DNA of 64,000 nucleotides, taken from positions 69,498 to 133,497 of the forward strand of contig NZ_LMSP01000011.1 in assembly GCF_001429545.1 (NCBI RefSeq). The letters are read 5' to 3'. Shown piece after piece: positions 10,450-19,977 of this stretch. Positions within the stretch are counted from its first letter, which is position 1, and the number at the start of each line of letters is the position of its first letter. The notes under the pieces are model-generated. The model was not told the origin of the DNA. It searched no databases and worked only from the letters and a program-made list of their open reading frames with translations. Position numbers and translations under genes: made by a program. This DNA comes from Paenibacillus sp. Soil787 (GTDB lineage: Bacteria; Bacillota; Bacilli; Paenibacillales; NBRC-103111).

Positions 10450-11268
10450 ATGACACTTACTACGGAGCAGCGCATTACGCTGCACGGTTTTAACAACCTT
10501 ACGAAATCATTGAGCTTCAATATGTACGATATCTGCTATACCAGAACCAAAGAAGAGCGCGAAGCTTACATAGAATATATTGACGAACAGTACAATGCTG
10601 CCCGGCTAACCAAAATTCTCAAAGCGGTAGCAGATATTATCGGTGCCCATGTGCTCAATGTGGCCAAACAGGATTATGATCCGCAAGGGGCAAGCGTTAC
10701 GATGTTAGTTTCTGAAGGTCCTGTGGAGGGCGCTCCTGAAGCTTCATTTGAGGAATCCCCGGGGCCCTTGCCGGAGACGGTGCTTATGCACCTGAACACC
10801 AGCCATATCACGGTTCATACCTACCCGGAATATCACCCGGATGAAGGGATCAGCACGTTTAGGGCGGACATTGATGTATCCACATGCGGGGAAATTTCGC
10901 CACTGAAGGCACTGAATTACTTAATCCATTCCTTCGATACGGACATTATGACGATGGACTATCGGGTTCGAGGCTTCACACGGGATATAAACGGGCATAA
11001 GCTGTTTATTGATCATGATATCAGTTCGATTCAGAACTACATTCCTGAGGAAATCAAAAACATGTACGACATGATCGATGTGAACGTGTATCAGGAGAAT
11101 ATTTTTCACACGAAATGTAAGCTGAAGAAATTTGATTTAAACAATTATTTGTTCGGTTATACGAAAGAAAAGCTGAGCGAAGCGGAGCAGAAGGACATTA
11201 CAGAGAGTGTAAAGTGGGAAATGGACGAAATATTTTACGGTAAAAATATGAGTGCACCCCTGTTGTAG
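10450..11268 (+). CDS. speD: S-adenosylmethionine decarboxylase proenzyme
   Basis: 272 residues, matching the long E. coli-type SpeD and not the ~125-residue Bacillus SpeH type. The enzyme makes decarboxylated SAM, the aminopropyl donor for spermidine. Self-cleavage would occur before Ser118 in [13 protein letters not shown], where the serine becomes the pyruvoyl cofactor. Downstream [11 protein letters not shown] contains the conserved catalytic Cys. GAGGAGG sits a suitable distance upstream of the ATG. No other polyamine gene is adjacent. Confidence 0.93.
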   Translation: MTLTTEQRITLHGFNNLTKSLSFNMYDICYTRTKEEREAYIEYIDEQYNAARLTKILKAVADIIGAHVLNVAKQDYDPQGASVTMLVSEGPVEGAPEASFEESPGPLPETVLMHLNTSHITVHTYPEYHPDEGISTFRADIDVSTCGEISPLKALNYLIHSFDTDIMTMDYRVRGFTRDINGHKLFIDHDISSIQNYIPEEIKNMYDMIDVNVYQENIFHTKCKLKKFDLNNYLFGYTKEKLSEAEQKDITESVKWEMDEIFYGKNMSAPLL

Positions 11269-11300
11269 GAGTAGGCTTGGAACCGGGAGGAGGGCCGTTC

Positions 11301-12170
11301 GTGCCCAGAAAAGAACCGCGAATACGGATAGGAAGTCCAGCACATACCGTGTTTGAGTATACAATGATGTTGATCGGCTCGCTGATTATGGCGGCTAGTT
11401 TTAACTGCTTTTTGAACCCGAATCAAATTGCGACGGGCGGGGTTTCAGGTGTTTCTACGATTGTTCAGCATTTGACGGGTCTTAACCCGGCGTTGACGCA
11501 GTGGGCCCTGAACATCCCGATTTTCTTGTTAGCCCTATGGCTGCTAGGCGGACAGTACGGAGTTAAGGCGGCAGTTGGGTCGGTTATATTTCCACTGTGT
11601 GTACTCGTTACAAGCCATTTAGGGGTGCCCACGCAAAATCCCTTGCTTGCATCCGTCTATGGAGGCATTGGTGTTGGACTTGGACTCGGCATCGTCTTTC
11701 GAGGACGCGGTTCAACAGGCGGACTGGGGCTGGCTGCGCAAATTTTACATAAATACACAGGCTTAAGTTTAGGATTCTCGGTAGCGATTTTTGATGGTCT
11801 GGTCATTCTAAGCTCCGCACTTGTTTTCACGCCAGAGAATGCCCTGTACGGGTTAATTGGGTTATTTGTCACCACGAAAACGATCGATATCGTTCAACTC
11901 GGCTTCAACTATGCCAAGGTGGCCTTCATCATTTCTGATCATACAGAAGCTATACGCAAAGCGATTTTATATGATTTGGACCGTGGACTTACGGAGCTTA
12001 GCGGGTCTGGAGGATTTACAGGGGAATCGCGAACGGTCTTGATGGTCGTAGTGAAACAAAATGAAGTAAGTCGATTGAAAACACTAGTCCAGTCGGTGGA
12101 TCCGCAGGCTTTTGTCATTTTGAGTGAAACAAATGAGGTACTAGGGGAAGGTTTCAAACGACATGCATAA
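11301..12170 (+). CDS. YitT-family membrane protein (DUF161/DUF2179)
   Basis: 289 residues from a GTG with GGAGGAGG six bases upstream; an in-frame TTG at 11277 lacks that spacing. About five membrane helices (for example M-M-L-I-G-S-L-I-M-A and W-A-L-N-I-P-I-F-L-L-A) make up the YitT/DUF161 part, with the typical N-P-N-Q-I-A-T-G-G-V-S-G loop. The cytosolic C-terminal ~90 residues are a DUF2179 domain ending near E-V-L-G-E-G-F. The role of the family is unknown; transport has been suggested. It begins 32 bp after speD and may be co-transcribed. Confidence 0.88.
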   Translation: MPRKEPRIRIGSPAHTVFEYTMMLIGSLIMAASFNCFLNPNQIATGGVSGVSTIVQHLTGLNPALTQWALNIPIFLLALWLLGGQYGVKAAVGSVIFPLCVLVTSHLGVPTQNPLLASVYGGIGVGLGLGIVFRGRGSTGGLGLAAQILHKYTGLSLGFSVAIFDGLVILSSALVFTPENALYGLIGLFVTTKTIDIVQLGFNYAKVAFIISDHTEAIRKAILYDLDRGLTELSGSGGFTGESRTVLMVVVKQNEVSRLKTLVQSVDPQAFVILSETNEVLGEGFKRHA

Positions 12171-12191
12171 CGTGAGGCTATAAAAATAGAT

Positions 12192-12215
12192 TGGCGCACT
12201 TGGGTGCGTCTTTTT
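12192..12215 (+). terminator. Weak terminator after the yitT-like gene
   Basis: GCGCAC pairs with GTGCGT around TTGG and is followed by CTTTTT. The stem is short, and the T-run abuts the first DnaA box. Confidence 0.5.
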
Positions 12216-12420
12216 GTGCATAACTTTTTAAAGGAAAGTACCACTTGTGGATAAAGTGTGTATAATCTGTGGATAACAACACCATTTACCCACACTTCTT
12301 AAATAATTCGAAATAATCGCATACAAGATTTGCCTGTATGGCTTATAATTTGGGATAATTGATTTGTCATATAAAAAGGTATCGATAAGAAAGAAATGTT
12401 TTTATGCACAGGTTACGTTT
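12215..12420. promoter_or_regulatory. DnaA-box cluster upstream of argC
   Basis: Five perfect TTATNCACA sites: TGTGCATAA 12215-12223, TGTGGATAA 12246-12254, TGTGTATAA 12257-12265 and TGTGGATAA 12268-12276 (minus-strand orientation), and TTATGCACA 12412-12420 (plus). A one-mismatch TTACCCACA lies at 12286-12294. Three sites are spaced exactly 11 bp apart. No gene lies in 12171-12627, so this resembles the DnaA-box clusters that titrate DnaA or regulate nearby genes in Bacillus. Confidence 0.65.
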
Positions 12421-12560
12421 AATTGATGCATATTGTGTATACTTCTTGTCGAAAGACAGGAATCGAAAGAATGAAAGACCCGTCGTTTTTAATGTAAAAA
12501 ATCCTTGAAATTCCTTACTTAGGCGCAATAAAATTGTCAAAAATAGTACAAAAAAATTCA

Positions 12561-12595
12561 TTGAATTATTATGTATGCGACTGTATAATAATACA
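12561..12595 (+). promoter_or_regulatory. argC promoter overlapped by two ARG-box-like operators
   Basis: TTGAAT (12561-12566), a 17 bp spacer and TATAAT (12584-12589) form a good sigma-A promoter. TGAATTATTATGTA (12562-12575) and TGTATAATAATACA (12582-12595) each match 12 of 14 positions of the ArgR/AhrC half-site palindrome TGAATWWWWATTCA and are 20 bp apart. One covers the -35 box and the other the -10 box. Arginine-dependent repression is the expected outcome. Confidence 0.7.
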
Positions 12596-12627
12596 TATAT
12601 TTTCGGAATATCGGGAGGGAAATTCGA

Positions 12628-13677
12628 ATGAGTCATGGAGTTAGGGCAGCTATTATTGGAGCCACGGGTTATGGTGGTGCGGAGTTGATTCGTCTTTTGC
12701 AGGCGCATCCGTTGGTGCAGATTACTTCGGTCATTTCGACCTCTAATGCAGGAGCGCCGCTTGCGGAGCATTTTCCACACTTGCAGGAAGTGGTTGTGGA
12801 TATTCTAGATGTGCTTGATGTTGACTTGATTGCGGGCAAAGCGGACGTTGTGTTCTTGGCGACACCAGCTGGTGTGAGTGCAGAACTTTCACCAAAGCTT
12901 CTGGCAGCTGGCCTGAAGGTCATTGATATTTCTGGAGATTTAAGATTGAAATCTAGTGCTGACTATGAGAAATGGTATAAAAAGACTGCAGCTTCCGAGG
13001 AAACATTGGCGCAATCGATTTATGGCTTGTCTGAGGTATTCGGGGATGAAGTGAAGGGCAGTGAATTAATCGCTAACCCAGGCTGCTATCCGACAGCGAC
13101 GCTGCTTGGTCTGATTCCTGCCGTTAAAGCGGGTTGGATCGATCCGTCGACGATTATTATTGATGCTAAATCCGGTGTTTCCGGAGCGGGTCGTGGCGTT
13201 AGTCTAGGCTTTCACTATGCGGAAGCGAACGAGAATTTAACAGCCTATAAAGTGAATAAACATCAGCATATTCCGGAAATCGAGCAGGCGCTCAGCCGTG
13301 TTGCAGGTAAGCCGGTTGTAACGACGTTCACGACACATCTTGTGCCTATGACGCGTGGAATTATGTCTACAATGTACGCAACGATACAAGGTGAGCACAC
13401 TGCTGAAGAATTCATCGAATTGTACCGCCAGTATTATGAAGGCCGGAGATTTGTGCGGATTCGTCAAAATGGTAAGCTCCCTTCAACGAAGGAAGTATAC
13501 GGCTCTAACTACTGCGACATCGGCTTTGCGGTGGATGAGCGAACGGGGCGTGTGACCATCGTTTCCGTCATCGACAATGTGGTTAAAGGCGCTGCAGGTC
13601 AGGCCATTCAGAATTTGAATTTGATGCAAGGCTGGGACGAAACGACAGGGCTGTTGTTCGCACCGGTGTATCCATAA
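12628..13677 (+). CDS. argC: N-acetyl-gamma-glutamyl-phosphate reductase
   Basis: 349 residues. It catalyses the NADPH-dependent reduction of N-acetylglutamyl phosphate to the semialdehyde, step 3 of arginine synthesis. The N-terminal Rossmann motif is I-I-G-A-T-G-Y-G-G-A-E and the catalytic Cys153 lies in N-P-G-C-Y-P-T-A. GGGAGG precedes the ATG. It is the first gene of the arginine cluster, 33 bp downstream of the ARG-box promoter, with argJ 18-24 bp after its stop. Confidence 0.97.
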   Translation: MSHGVRAAIIGATGYGGAELIRLLQAHPLVQITSVISTSNAGAPLAEHFPHLQEVVVDILDVLDVDLIAGKADVVFLATPAGVSAELSPKLLAAGLKVIDISGDLRLKSSADYEKWYKKTAASEETLAQSIYGLSEVFGDEVKGSELIANPGCYPTATLLGLIPAVKAGWIDPSTIIIDAKSGVSGAGRGVSLGFHYAEANENLTAYKVNKHQHIPEIEQALSRVAGKPVVTTFTTHLVPMTRGIMSTMYATIQGEHTAEEFIELYRQYYEGRRFVRIRQNGKLPSTKEVYGSNYCDIGFAVDERTGRVTIVSVIDNVVKGAAGQAIQNLNLMQGWDETTGLLFAPVYP

Positions 13678-13701
13678 ACAAACAGACGAGGACGGATGAA
13701 G

Positions 13702-14925
13702 ATGTCAGGCCAAAAGTTTACCGTTGTGCCGGAAGGTACCGTAACAACGCCGAAAGGCTTTCGTGCAGGGGGGCTGCACTGTGGATTGAAGAAGACGGAG
13801 CGCTATGATCTAGGCGCAATCGTCTGTGATGTTCCAGCTGCAGCGGCTGGCGTATACACACTGAACGCGTTCCAAGCGGCACCGCTGCGCGTGACGCAGG
13901 AGAGCATCGCCCAAGGCGGCAAGCTGCAGGCGATGATCGTCAACAGCGGCAACGCGAATGCGTGCACCGGCCAGCAGGGCGAGGACGACGCGTACGCGAT
14001 GCGTGCTGCAAGTGCGAAGGCGCTAGGCGTGGCGGAGCACCACGTCGGCGTGACGAGCACGGGCGTCATCGGCGAGCTTCTGCCGATGGGGAAAGTGCTA
14101 AGCGGCATCGAGCAGCTGCCGCTTAAAGTGAAGGCAGACGGCGGCGAAGACTTCTGCCAAGCGATCCTGACAACGGATCTCGTACAGAAGATGACGTGTG
14201 TCCGTGTTATGGTTGGCGGCAAGGAGGTTCACATTGCCGGGGCGGCGAAGGGTTCGGGGATGATTCACCCGAACATGGCGACGATGCTCGGTTTCATGAC
14301 AACCGACGCGCCGATTGAGAGCGAATACCTGCAGCAGCTGCTAAGCAGGATTACAGATTCTACGTTCAACATGATCACTGTTGACGGGGATACGAGCACC
14401 AACGACATGGTCGTGGCGATGGCAAGCGGGCTGGCCGGCGGCGAAGCTTTGAATCCGGAGCATCCGGATTGGGAAGCGTTCGCGGCAGGGTTCCAGTACG
14501 TTGGCGAGTACCTCGCCAAGGCGATTGCGCGCGACGGCGAGGGCGCAACGAAGCTGATCGAGACGACGGTGATCGGCGCGGAGAGCATTGAAGCGGCACG
14601 CAAGATCGTGAAGTCGATCATTGGCTCTAGCTTGGTCAAATCCGCTGTTTATGGCGCAGACGCGAACTGGGGTCGGATTATTGCGGCTGTCGGTTACTCA
14701 GGACAGCCGGTGAATGTGAACACCGTCGATATTCGCCTAGGCGATATTGCAGTGTTAGAGCAGTCGCGTCCGGTGAAGTTCGACGAGGAAGCGGCGCTTG
14801 CCTATTTGAAAACAGACACGATTCAAATTCATGTGAATTTACATATGGGCGCTGGCAAGGCTACAGGCTGGGGCTGCGACTTAACATATGATTATGTGCG
14901 GATCAATGCGGCTTATCGGACTTAG
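13702..14925 (+). CDS. argJ: Bifunctional ornithine acetyltransferase/N-acetylglutamate synthase
   Basis: About 407 residues. ArgJ recycles the acetyl group from N-acetylornithine to glutamate, so the pathway is cyclic and needs no ArgE. The self-cleavage motif K-G-S-G-M-I-H-P-N-M-A-T-M-L is present; Thr194 becomes the nucleophile at the start of the beta chain. The ATG at 13702 is nine bases after GAGGA; an in-frame ATG at 13696 is only three bases from it and is less likely. Codon use is strongly GC-rich compared with argC. Whether this enzyme also uses acetyl-CoA cannot be read from sequence. Confidence 0.96.
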   Translation: MSGQKFTVVPEGTVTTPKGFRAGGLHCGLKKTERYDLGAIVCDVPAAAAGVYTLNAFQAAPLRVTQESIAQGGKLQAMIVNSGNANACTGQQGEDDAYAMRAASAKALGVAEHHVGVTSTGVIGELLPMGKVLSGIEQLPLKVKADGGEDFCQAILTTDLVQKMTCVRVMVGGKEVHIAGAAKGSGMIHPNMATMLGFMTTDAPIESEYLQQLLSRITDSTFNMITVDGDTSTNDMVVAMASGLAGGEALNPEHPDWEAFAAGFQYVGEYLAKAIARDGEGATKLIETTVIGAESIEAARKIVKSIIGSSLVKSAVYGADANWGRIIAAVGYSGQPVNVNTVDIRLGDIAVLEQSRPVKFDEEAALAYLKTDTIQIHVNLHMGAGKATGWGCDLTYDYVRINAAYRT

Positions 14926-14971
14926 GTTTGTTAAAGCTAGCACATGAGGAAGCAAAGGGGACCGAAAGCTT

Positions 14972-15763
14972 GTGAAGAACAATTGCTTTGTGATGAAATG
15001 CGGCGGCAGCACGCTGGCTGCGTTGCCGATTAGTTTCTTTGAAGATATGCGTCAGCTTCAGGATGAGGGTATAGTAACTGTTATCGTTCACGGCGGCGGT
15101 CCTGCCATTTCGGAAACGCTTGGGAAGCTAGGGATAGAGTCCGGCTTCGTGAATGGCCTACGGGTGACGAATGAAGCGGTGCTCGACGTTGTGGAGATGG
15201 TGCTTTCCGGCCAGATTAACAAAGAGATCGTACGCCGAATTCAGTTAACAGGCGCAATGGCGCTTGGATTGTCCGGGGTGGATGGACATTTGATTGAAGC
15301 GAAGCCAGTTGCGAATAGTCACGAGGTTGGCCTTGTTGGTGATGTCACGAAAGTGAACGCTGAGCTGATTCAAGGTATCGTAAGCATGGGTTACATTCCG
15401 GTGATCGCACCGGTTGGACTTGGCGAGGGTGGCGGCCAGCGTTACAACATTAATGCCGATACAGCAGCAGGAGCTGTTGCTTCTCACCTTGGTGTGGAGC
15501 AGATGGTTGTGGTGACGGACGTTCCCGGCATTATGAAAACGGTGGATAGCGAGAAGCGGGTGCTTCCCGTTGTCAGCGTGGCAGAGATTGAAGACATGAT
15601 CGCGAGCGGTGATATCTACGGGGGCATGATTCCGAAGGTTCGAGCAGCGATTGCTTGTATCCAAGGCAGGGTCCAAGAAGTTGTCATCGTGAACGGCTCT
15701 GAGCCGAATGTGCTGAGCAAAGTGCTGAAGGGTACGGGTATTGGCACGAGGATTGTGCGCTAA
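14972..15763 (+). CDS. argB: Acetylglutamate kinase
   Basis: 263 residues with a GTG start following AAAGGGGA. It phosphorylates N-acetylglutamate, step 2 of the pathway. The amino-acid-kinase fold shows K-C-G-G-S-T near the N-terminus, the glycine loop V-H-G-G-G-P and the substrate segment N-I-N-A-D-T-A-A. It lacks the N-terminal extension typical of arginine-inhibited hexameric kinases, so feedback inhibition at this enzyme is doubtful. The gene follows argJ by 46 bp. Confidence 0.96.
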   Translation: MKNNCFVMKCGGSTLAALPISFFEDMRQLQDEGIVTVIVHGGGPAISETLGKLGIESGFVNGLRVTNEAVLDVVEMVLSGQINKEIVRRIQLTGAMALGLSGVDGHLIEAKPVANSHEVGLVGDVTKVNAELIQGIVSMGYIPVIAPVGLGEGGGQRYNINADTAAGAVASHLGVEQMVVVTDVPGIMKTVDSEKRVLPVVSVAEIEDMIASGDIYGGMIPKVRAAIACIQGRVQEVVIVNGSEPNVLSKVLKGTGIGTRIVR

Positions 15764-15830
15764 AAAGCACACTTAGTAACCGAATGGATTGATCTTTCAG
15801 GAATACTTCCACTAAGTTGAGTTGTAGGTA

Positions 15831-16061
15831 ACAATGTTTTTTCATTGTATCGACAACCGATACGGACTTGAAAATATGTGCGTTAACGATGGTTTTCATC
15901 CTAATGGTGCAGGGCTCCAGAGCGAGTTTAACGATATTTTTCATCCTTAAATAGGGCTGTAAGGTAGGATAACCTGTAAATTGACTCACTTAACGATGAT
16001 TTTCATCGTTATAATCAAGTTTCAACGTCTGACTGGCTCCATAGCGATGAAAAACATCGTT
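15831..16061. repeat. Palindrome array, family 1 (ACGATG-N4/5-CATCGT)
   Basis: Five copies: 15831-15848 (ACAATG/CATTGT variant), 15886-15902, 15931-15947, 15993-16009 (perfect ACGATG/CATCGT) and 16044-16060. Centre distances are about 54, 45, 62 and 51 bp. A GGCTCC word precedes the third and fifth copies. The array fills most of the argB to small-membrane-protein gap. Copies lack T-runs long enough to be ordinary terminators. Confidence 0.8.
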
Positions 16062-16102
16062 ACCACTCAATAATCAAAGGTTTTTGAACGGAGGTATCTG
16101 TG

Positions 16103-16378
16103 ATGCAGCGGATTAGGTTTATGTATAAACAATTCCTAAGAGAGCCTCTATGGTTTAAAATACTTATTTCGATAACCTTGCTAATTGCACTCATTTTTAG
16201 CAATTCTTACTTCTCGAATGATCCGGCTTACCAAGGCTTCTCCAAATTAGCGGCAGCCGTCTTTTTCATCGCATACGGGATGAAAATGCGAAGAAATCCA
16301 ACAACGGCTATCATTTTATTTGCAGCTGCAGCCATATGTCTATATTTAGCTTGGCACAAGTTCGAATTCATGGGTTGA
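16103..16378 (+). CDS. Small membrane protein of unknown function
   Basis: 91 residues. GGAGG ends eight bases before the ATG at 16103; the GTG just ahead at 16100 is less well placed. Two or three hydrophobic segments are evident (around I-L-I-S-I-T-L-L-I-A-L-I-F, A-A-V-F-F-I-A-Y-G and A-I-I-L-F-A-A-A-A-I-C-L-Y-L-A), with a basic N-terminus. I do not recognise the family. It stands 30 bp before argD on the same strand, in the middle of the arginine genes, with no obvious link to arginine. The strong ribosome binding site and clean frame argue that it is real. Confidence 0.7.
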   Translation: MQRIRFMYKQFLREPLWFKILISITLLIALIFSNSYFSNDPAYQGFSKLAAAVFFIAYGMKMRRNPTTAIILFAAAAICLYLAWHKFEFMG

Positions 16379-16408
16379 ACCAAAAAAACTTTTAAGGAGG
16401 GAATGTAC

Positions 16409-17605
16409 ATGACTGAAACGGGAAAAAGCTCGTTATTTCCAACCTATGCAAGATATCCAATCACACTAGTAAAGGGTGAGGGCAGCCGTCTGTGGGATGA
16501 TACTGGCAAGGAATATATCGACTTGATGAGCGGGATCGCGGTGACGAACCTCGGGCACGCGCCACAAGCGGTGAAGGAGAAGTTGATTGATCAGCTCGAT
16601 CAATTATGGCATGTGAGCAATCTTTTCCATATTCCGAATCAGGAGAAGCTAGCTGCTTTACTTACAGATAATAGCTGTGCAGACGCGGTATTCTTCTGTT
16701 CCACTGGTGCGGAAGCGAATGAGGCTGCAATTAAGCTGGCACGTCGCTATAACCAGAAGGTTTTGAACAATGGTCGGTACGAGATTATCACGTTCAACAT
16801 GTCGTTCCACGGACGCACGCTAGCGACATTGACCGCTACAGGTCAAGATAAAGTGAAGGAAGGCTTCCATCCGCTTCCTGGCGGCTTCGTTTATGCGCCT
16901 TATAACGATATCGAGGCTGTTCGCAGTCTTGTAAATGAGCATACATGTGCCATTATGCTGGAGATGGTGCAAGGGGAAGGCGGCGTACTGCCGGCTGATC
17001 CGGAGTTCGTGAAACAAATTGCAGAGCTGTGCAAGCAAGAGAATCTGCTTCTGATCGTGGATGAAATCCAGACGGGCGTGGGACGTACGGGTAAGCTTTT
17101 TGCCTATGAGCATTATGGGGTGGAGCCGGATATTTTCACGTTGGCCAAAGGCCTTGGTGGAGGGTTTCCGATCGGTGCTATGTTAGGTAAAGCGTTCTTG
17201 GCTGAAGGATTCAGCGCTGGAAGCCACGGTTCAACCTTTGGTGGAACGCCGATAGCTACGGCTGCAGGTTATGCGGCTGTGGACACGATTATCACGAATC
17301 AACTGCCAGAGCGCGCTGCAGAATTAGGCGAATACACAGTGAAGAAGCTGGAGAGCAAGCTTGCAGGCAATCCGCTTATCAGCAATATTCGCGGCATTGG
17401 TCTTCTCATCGGGATCGAATGCACACAGCCGGCAGGTGAAATTATTAGCGAAATTCATAAGCAAGGTGTACTCGTGATTCCGGCAGGGCCGAACGTTATT
17501 CGTCTGGTACCCGCTTTGACTATACCGCAAGAAGATTTAGATCAAGCCCTAGATGTGGTGTGCAGTGTCCTCTCTCAGAAGGCATCAACCATCAGCGGCG
17601 TCTAG
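16409..17605 (+). CDS. argD: Acetylornithine aminotransferase
   Basis: 398 residues, class III PLP aminotransferase. It converts N-acetylglutamate semialdehyde to N-acetylornithine, step 4. The PLP lysine is K247 in [13 protein letters not shown], and the acidic cofactor partner lies in [21 protein letters not shown] is eight bases before the ATG at 16409; an in-frame ATG at 16403 nearly touches it. argF follows after 30 bp. Confidence 0.96.
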   Translation: MTETGKSSLFPTYARYPITLVKGEGSRLWDDTGKEYIDLMSGIAVTNLGHAPQAVKEKLIDQLDQLWHVSNLFHIPNQEKLAALLTDNSCADAVFFCSTGAEANEAAIKLARRYNQKVLNNGRYEIITFNMSFHGRTLATLTATGQDKVKEGFHPLPGGFVYAPYNDIEAVRSLVNEHTCAIMLEMVQGEGGVLPADPEFVKQIAELCKQENLLLIVDEIQTGVGRTGKLFAYEHYGVEPDIFTLAKGLGGGFPIGAMLGKAFLAEGFSAGSHGSTFGGTPIATAAGYAAVDTIITNQLPERAAELGEYTVKKLESKLAGNPLISNIRGIGLLIGIECTQPAGEIISEIHKQGVLVIPAGPNVIRLVPALTIPQEDLDQALDVVCSVLSQKASTISGV

Positions 17606-17635
17606 TAAAAGTTCCGTTTAGAGAGGTTGGATGAC

Positions 17636-18595
17636 ATGAATATGGCTGTACAGGAAGAACTGGCTGCCCAGTTGAAGGGCAAGGATTTTCTTGCTTTAGT
17701 TGATTATACATCAGAAGAAATTGAATATTTGATTCACTATGCAATTGAGCTTAAACGTAAGCAGAAAGCTAGAGAGCCGCATGCTGTGCTCGCTGGTAAA
17801 ACGCTTGGAATGATTTTTGAGAAATCCTCGACGCGTACGCGAGTTTCCTTTGAAGTGGGGATGTACCAACTTGGGGGTCAGGCTCTATTCCTTAGCAAAA
17901 ATGATCTTCAGCTAGGACGCGGTGAAACCGTTTGGGATACTGCGCAAACACTGTCCCGTTACCTCGATGGCATCATGATTCGTACGTACGAACACCGCAA
18001 AGTGATTGACCTTGCACGTGGATCAACGGTGCCGGTCATTAATGGATTGACGGATTATGCCCACCCTTGTCAGGTTATGGCTGATTATCAGACGGTTTTG
18101 GAGAAAAAAGGCCGTTTGAAAGGTCTCAAAGTCGCCTACATCGGAGATGGCAACAATATGGTGCACTCCCTCATGATGGGTGCAAGCAAATTGGGAATGA
18201 ATTTCGCGATTGCCTCGCCGGAAGGCTACGATCCTGATAAGGAAGTCATTCAGATTTCTAAGGAGAATGCAGCGCAAACCGGAGGCAGTATTCTCCTTAC
18301 TCGCGATCCACGCGAAGCGATTGAAAATGCGGACGTCGTCTACACAGACGTTTGGGCAAGCATGGGCTTTGAGGCGGAGCAGCAGGAGCGGGAGATTGCT
18401 TTCAAGAACTTCCAAATCAACGAGGCGCTTGTGAAGCATGCCAAATCGGATTACTTGTTCATGCATTGCTTGCCTGCACATCGCGGGGAAGAAGTGAGCG
18501 AGGGCGTTATTGACGGCCCGAATTCCATTATTTTTGATCAAGCAGAGAATCGTCTTCATGCGCAAAAGGCCATTATGGCCGCGACAATGATATAA
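17636..18595 (+). CDS. argF: Ornithine carbamoyltransferase
   Basis: 319 residues. It joins ornithine and carbamoyl phosphate to give citrulline. Carbamoyl-phosphate binding S-S-T-R-T-R at 64-69, H-P-C-Q at 143-146, and the ornithine-side H-C-L-P-A-H-R-G near the C-terminus are all intact. The ATG at 17636 is nine bases after AGAGAGG; the in-frame TTG at 17627 is too close. No carAB genes lie between argD and argF here, unlike in B. subtilis. Confidence 0.96.
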   Translation: MNMAVQEELAAQLKGKDFLALVDYTSEEIEYLIHYAIELKRKQKAREPHAVLAGKTLGMIFEKSSTRTRVSFEVGMYQLGGQALFLSKNDLQLGRGETVWDTAQTLSRYLDGIMIRTYEHRKVIDLARGSTVPVINGLTDYAHPCQVMADYQTVLEKKGRLKGLKVAYIGDGNNMVHSLMMGASKLGMNFAIASPEGYDPDKEVIQISKENAAQTGGSILLTRDPREAIENADVVYTDVWASMGFEAEQQEREIAFKNFQINEALVKHAKSDYLFMHCLPAHRGEEVSEGVIDGPNSIIFDQAENRLHAQKAIMAATMI

Positions 18596-18634
18596 TAATT
18601 CGCAGCAGACATAGAAACGGAGAGATTAGTAGAC

Positions 18635-19873
18635 ATGGCTAAGGAAAAAATCGTTCTCGCCTATTCCGGCGGATTGGATACATCGGTTATCCTCAAATGG
18701 TTAAAAGAGACTTACGATGCGGAAATTATTGCTTTCACAGCGGATATCGGGCAAAAGGATGAGCTGGACGGTCTGGAGGAAAAAGCGCTCCAAACCGGCG
18801 CATCCAAGATCTACATCGACGACCTGCGCGAAGAGTTCGCGAAGGATTTCATCAACCCGATGTTCCAAGCGGGTGCTCTATATGAAGGGCAATACCTGCT
18901 CGGCACTTCGATTGCTCGTCCGTTGATCGCGAAGCGCATGGTCGAAATCGCTCGCGCTGAAGGCGCAACAGCGATTGCGCACGGCGCAACCGGCAAAGGA
19001 AACGACCAAGTGCGTTTCGAGCTGACAGCAGCGGCGTTGGCGCCTGAGCTGTCCGTGATCGCGCCTTGGCGTCTAGAGCAATTCCGCGAGGAGTTCCCAG
19101 GTCGCGCAGAGATGATCGCATATGCCGAGAAACACGGCATTCCGGTTACGGCATCTGCGGCGAAGCCGTATTCGACGGATCGCAACTTGCTGCACATCTC
19201 TTTCGAGAGCGGCATGTTGGAAGATCCTTGGTTCGATGCTGCATCCGACGAGAACAAAGGCATGTACGTATTGAGCGTAGCTCCAGAAGATGCACCGGAT
19301 CAAGCGGAGTACATCGAGCTTGAGTTCGACAAAGGTGACTGCGTAGCCATCAATGGCCAGAAGTTGTCCCCACTTCAAGTTATGGAAACCTTGAACGAAA
19401 TCGGCGGCAAGCACGGTATTGGCCGTGTGGACATGGTCGAGAACCGTTTCGTCGGCATGAAGAGCCGCGGCGTGTACGAGACTCCGGGCGGTACGATCCT
19501 TTTCACGGCTCACCGCAAAATGGAATCCCTCACGATGGACCGCGATGTTATGCACCTTCGTGATTCCCTTATTACGAAATATGCGACATTAGTTTACAAC
19601 GGCTTCTGGTTCGCACCTGAGCGTTTGGCGATTCAAGCACTTGTGGGAGAGAGCCAAAAGAACGTAACAGGTACTGTACGCTTGAAATTGTACAAAGGCA
19701 ACGTAATGGGCGCTGGTGTGAAAAGCCCAGTATCCTTGTACAATCCGGATATCGCTACAATGGAAGCAGATCCGACGAAAGCATACGACCAAGGCGATGC
19801 AACAGGATTCATTCGCTTGAACGCGCTTCGTCTGAAAGTATCTTCCGGCGTAGAACAAAACGCTAGGAAGTAA
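18635..19873 (+). CDS. argG: Argininosuccinate synthase
   Basis: 412 residues. It condenses citrulline and aspartate using ATP. The N-type ATP-pyrophosphatase loop A-Y-S-G-G-L-D-T-S is at 9-17, and [12 protein letters not shown] and Y-S-T-D-R-N-L are typical of the family. GGAGA precedes the ATG. The gap from argF is 39 bp, so it probably belongs to the same transcript; a hairpin at 19924-19952 closes that unit. Confidence 0.97.
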   Translation: MAKEKIVLAYSGGLDTSVILKWLKETYDAEIIAFTADIGQKDELDGLEEKALQTGASKIYIDDLREEFAKDFINPMFQAGALYEGQYLLGTSIARPLIAKRMVEIARAEGATAIAHGATGKGNDQVRFELTAAALAPELSVIAPWRLEQFREEFPGRAEMIAYAEKHGIPVTASAAKPYSTDRNLLHISFESGMLEDPWFDAASDENKGMYVLSVAPEDAPDQAEYIELEFDKGDCVAINGQKLSPLQVMETLNEIGGKHGIGRVDMVENRFVGMKSRGVYETPGGTILFTAHRKMESLTMDRDVMHLRDSLITKYATLVYNGFWFAPERLAIQALVGESQKNVTGTVRLKLYKGNVMGAGVKSPVSLYNPDIATMEADPTKAYDQGDATGFIRLNALRLKVSSGVEQNARK

Positions 19874-19923
19874 TTGTCTGGGCGGAGCACCGGTTGGCAC
19901 CGAAAGTCCAGAATGGTGAAGTG

Positions 19924-19952
19924 AATAGCAGCCTCATAGGGGCTGCTATTTC
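19924..19952 (+). terminator. Hairpin terminator after argG
   Basis: AATAGCAGCC pairs with GGCTGCTATT around a seven-base loop. The T-tract is short (TTTC), so termination may be incomplete. Confidence 0.6.
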
Positions 19953-19977
19953 AACGGAAAGCGGTTGTTTTAGTCAA

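Noticed and set aside
12215-12420. Chromosome origin oriC
   Set aside because: DnaA boxes are present, but no dnaA/dnaN genes or clear unwinding element; surrounding genes are biosynthetic.
15764-16099. Attenuator or T-box leader before argD
   Set aside because: No T-box sequence, specifier stem or terminator/antiterminator pair; the hairpins are repeat copies without T-runs.
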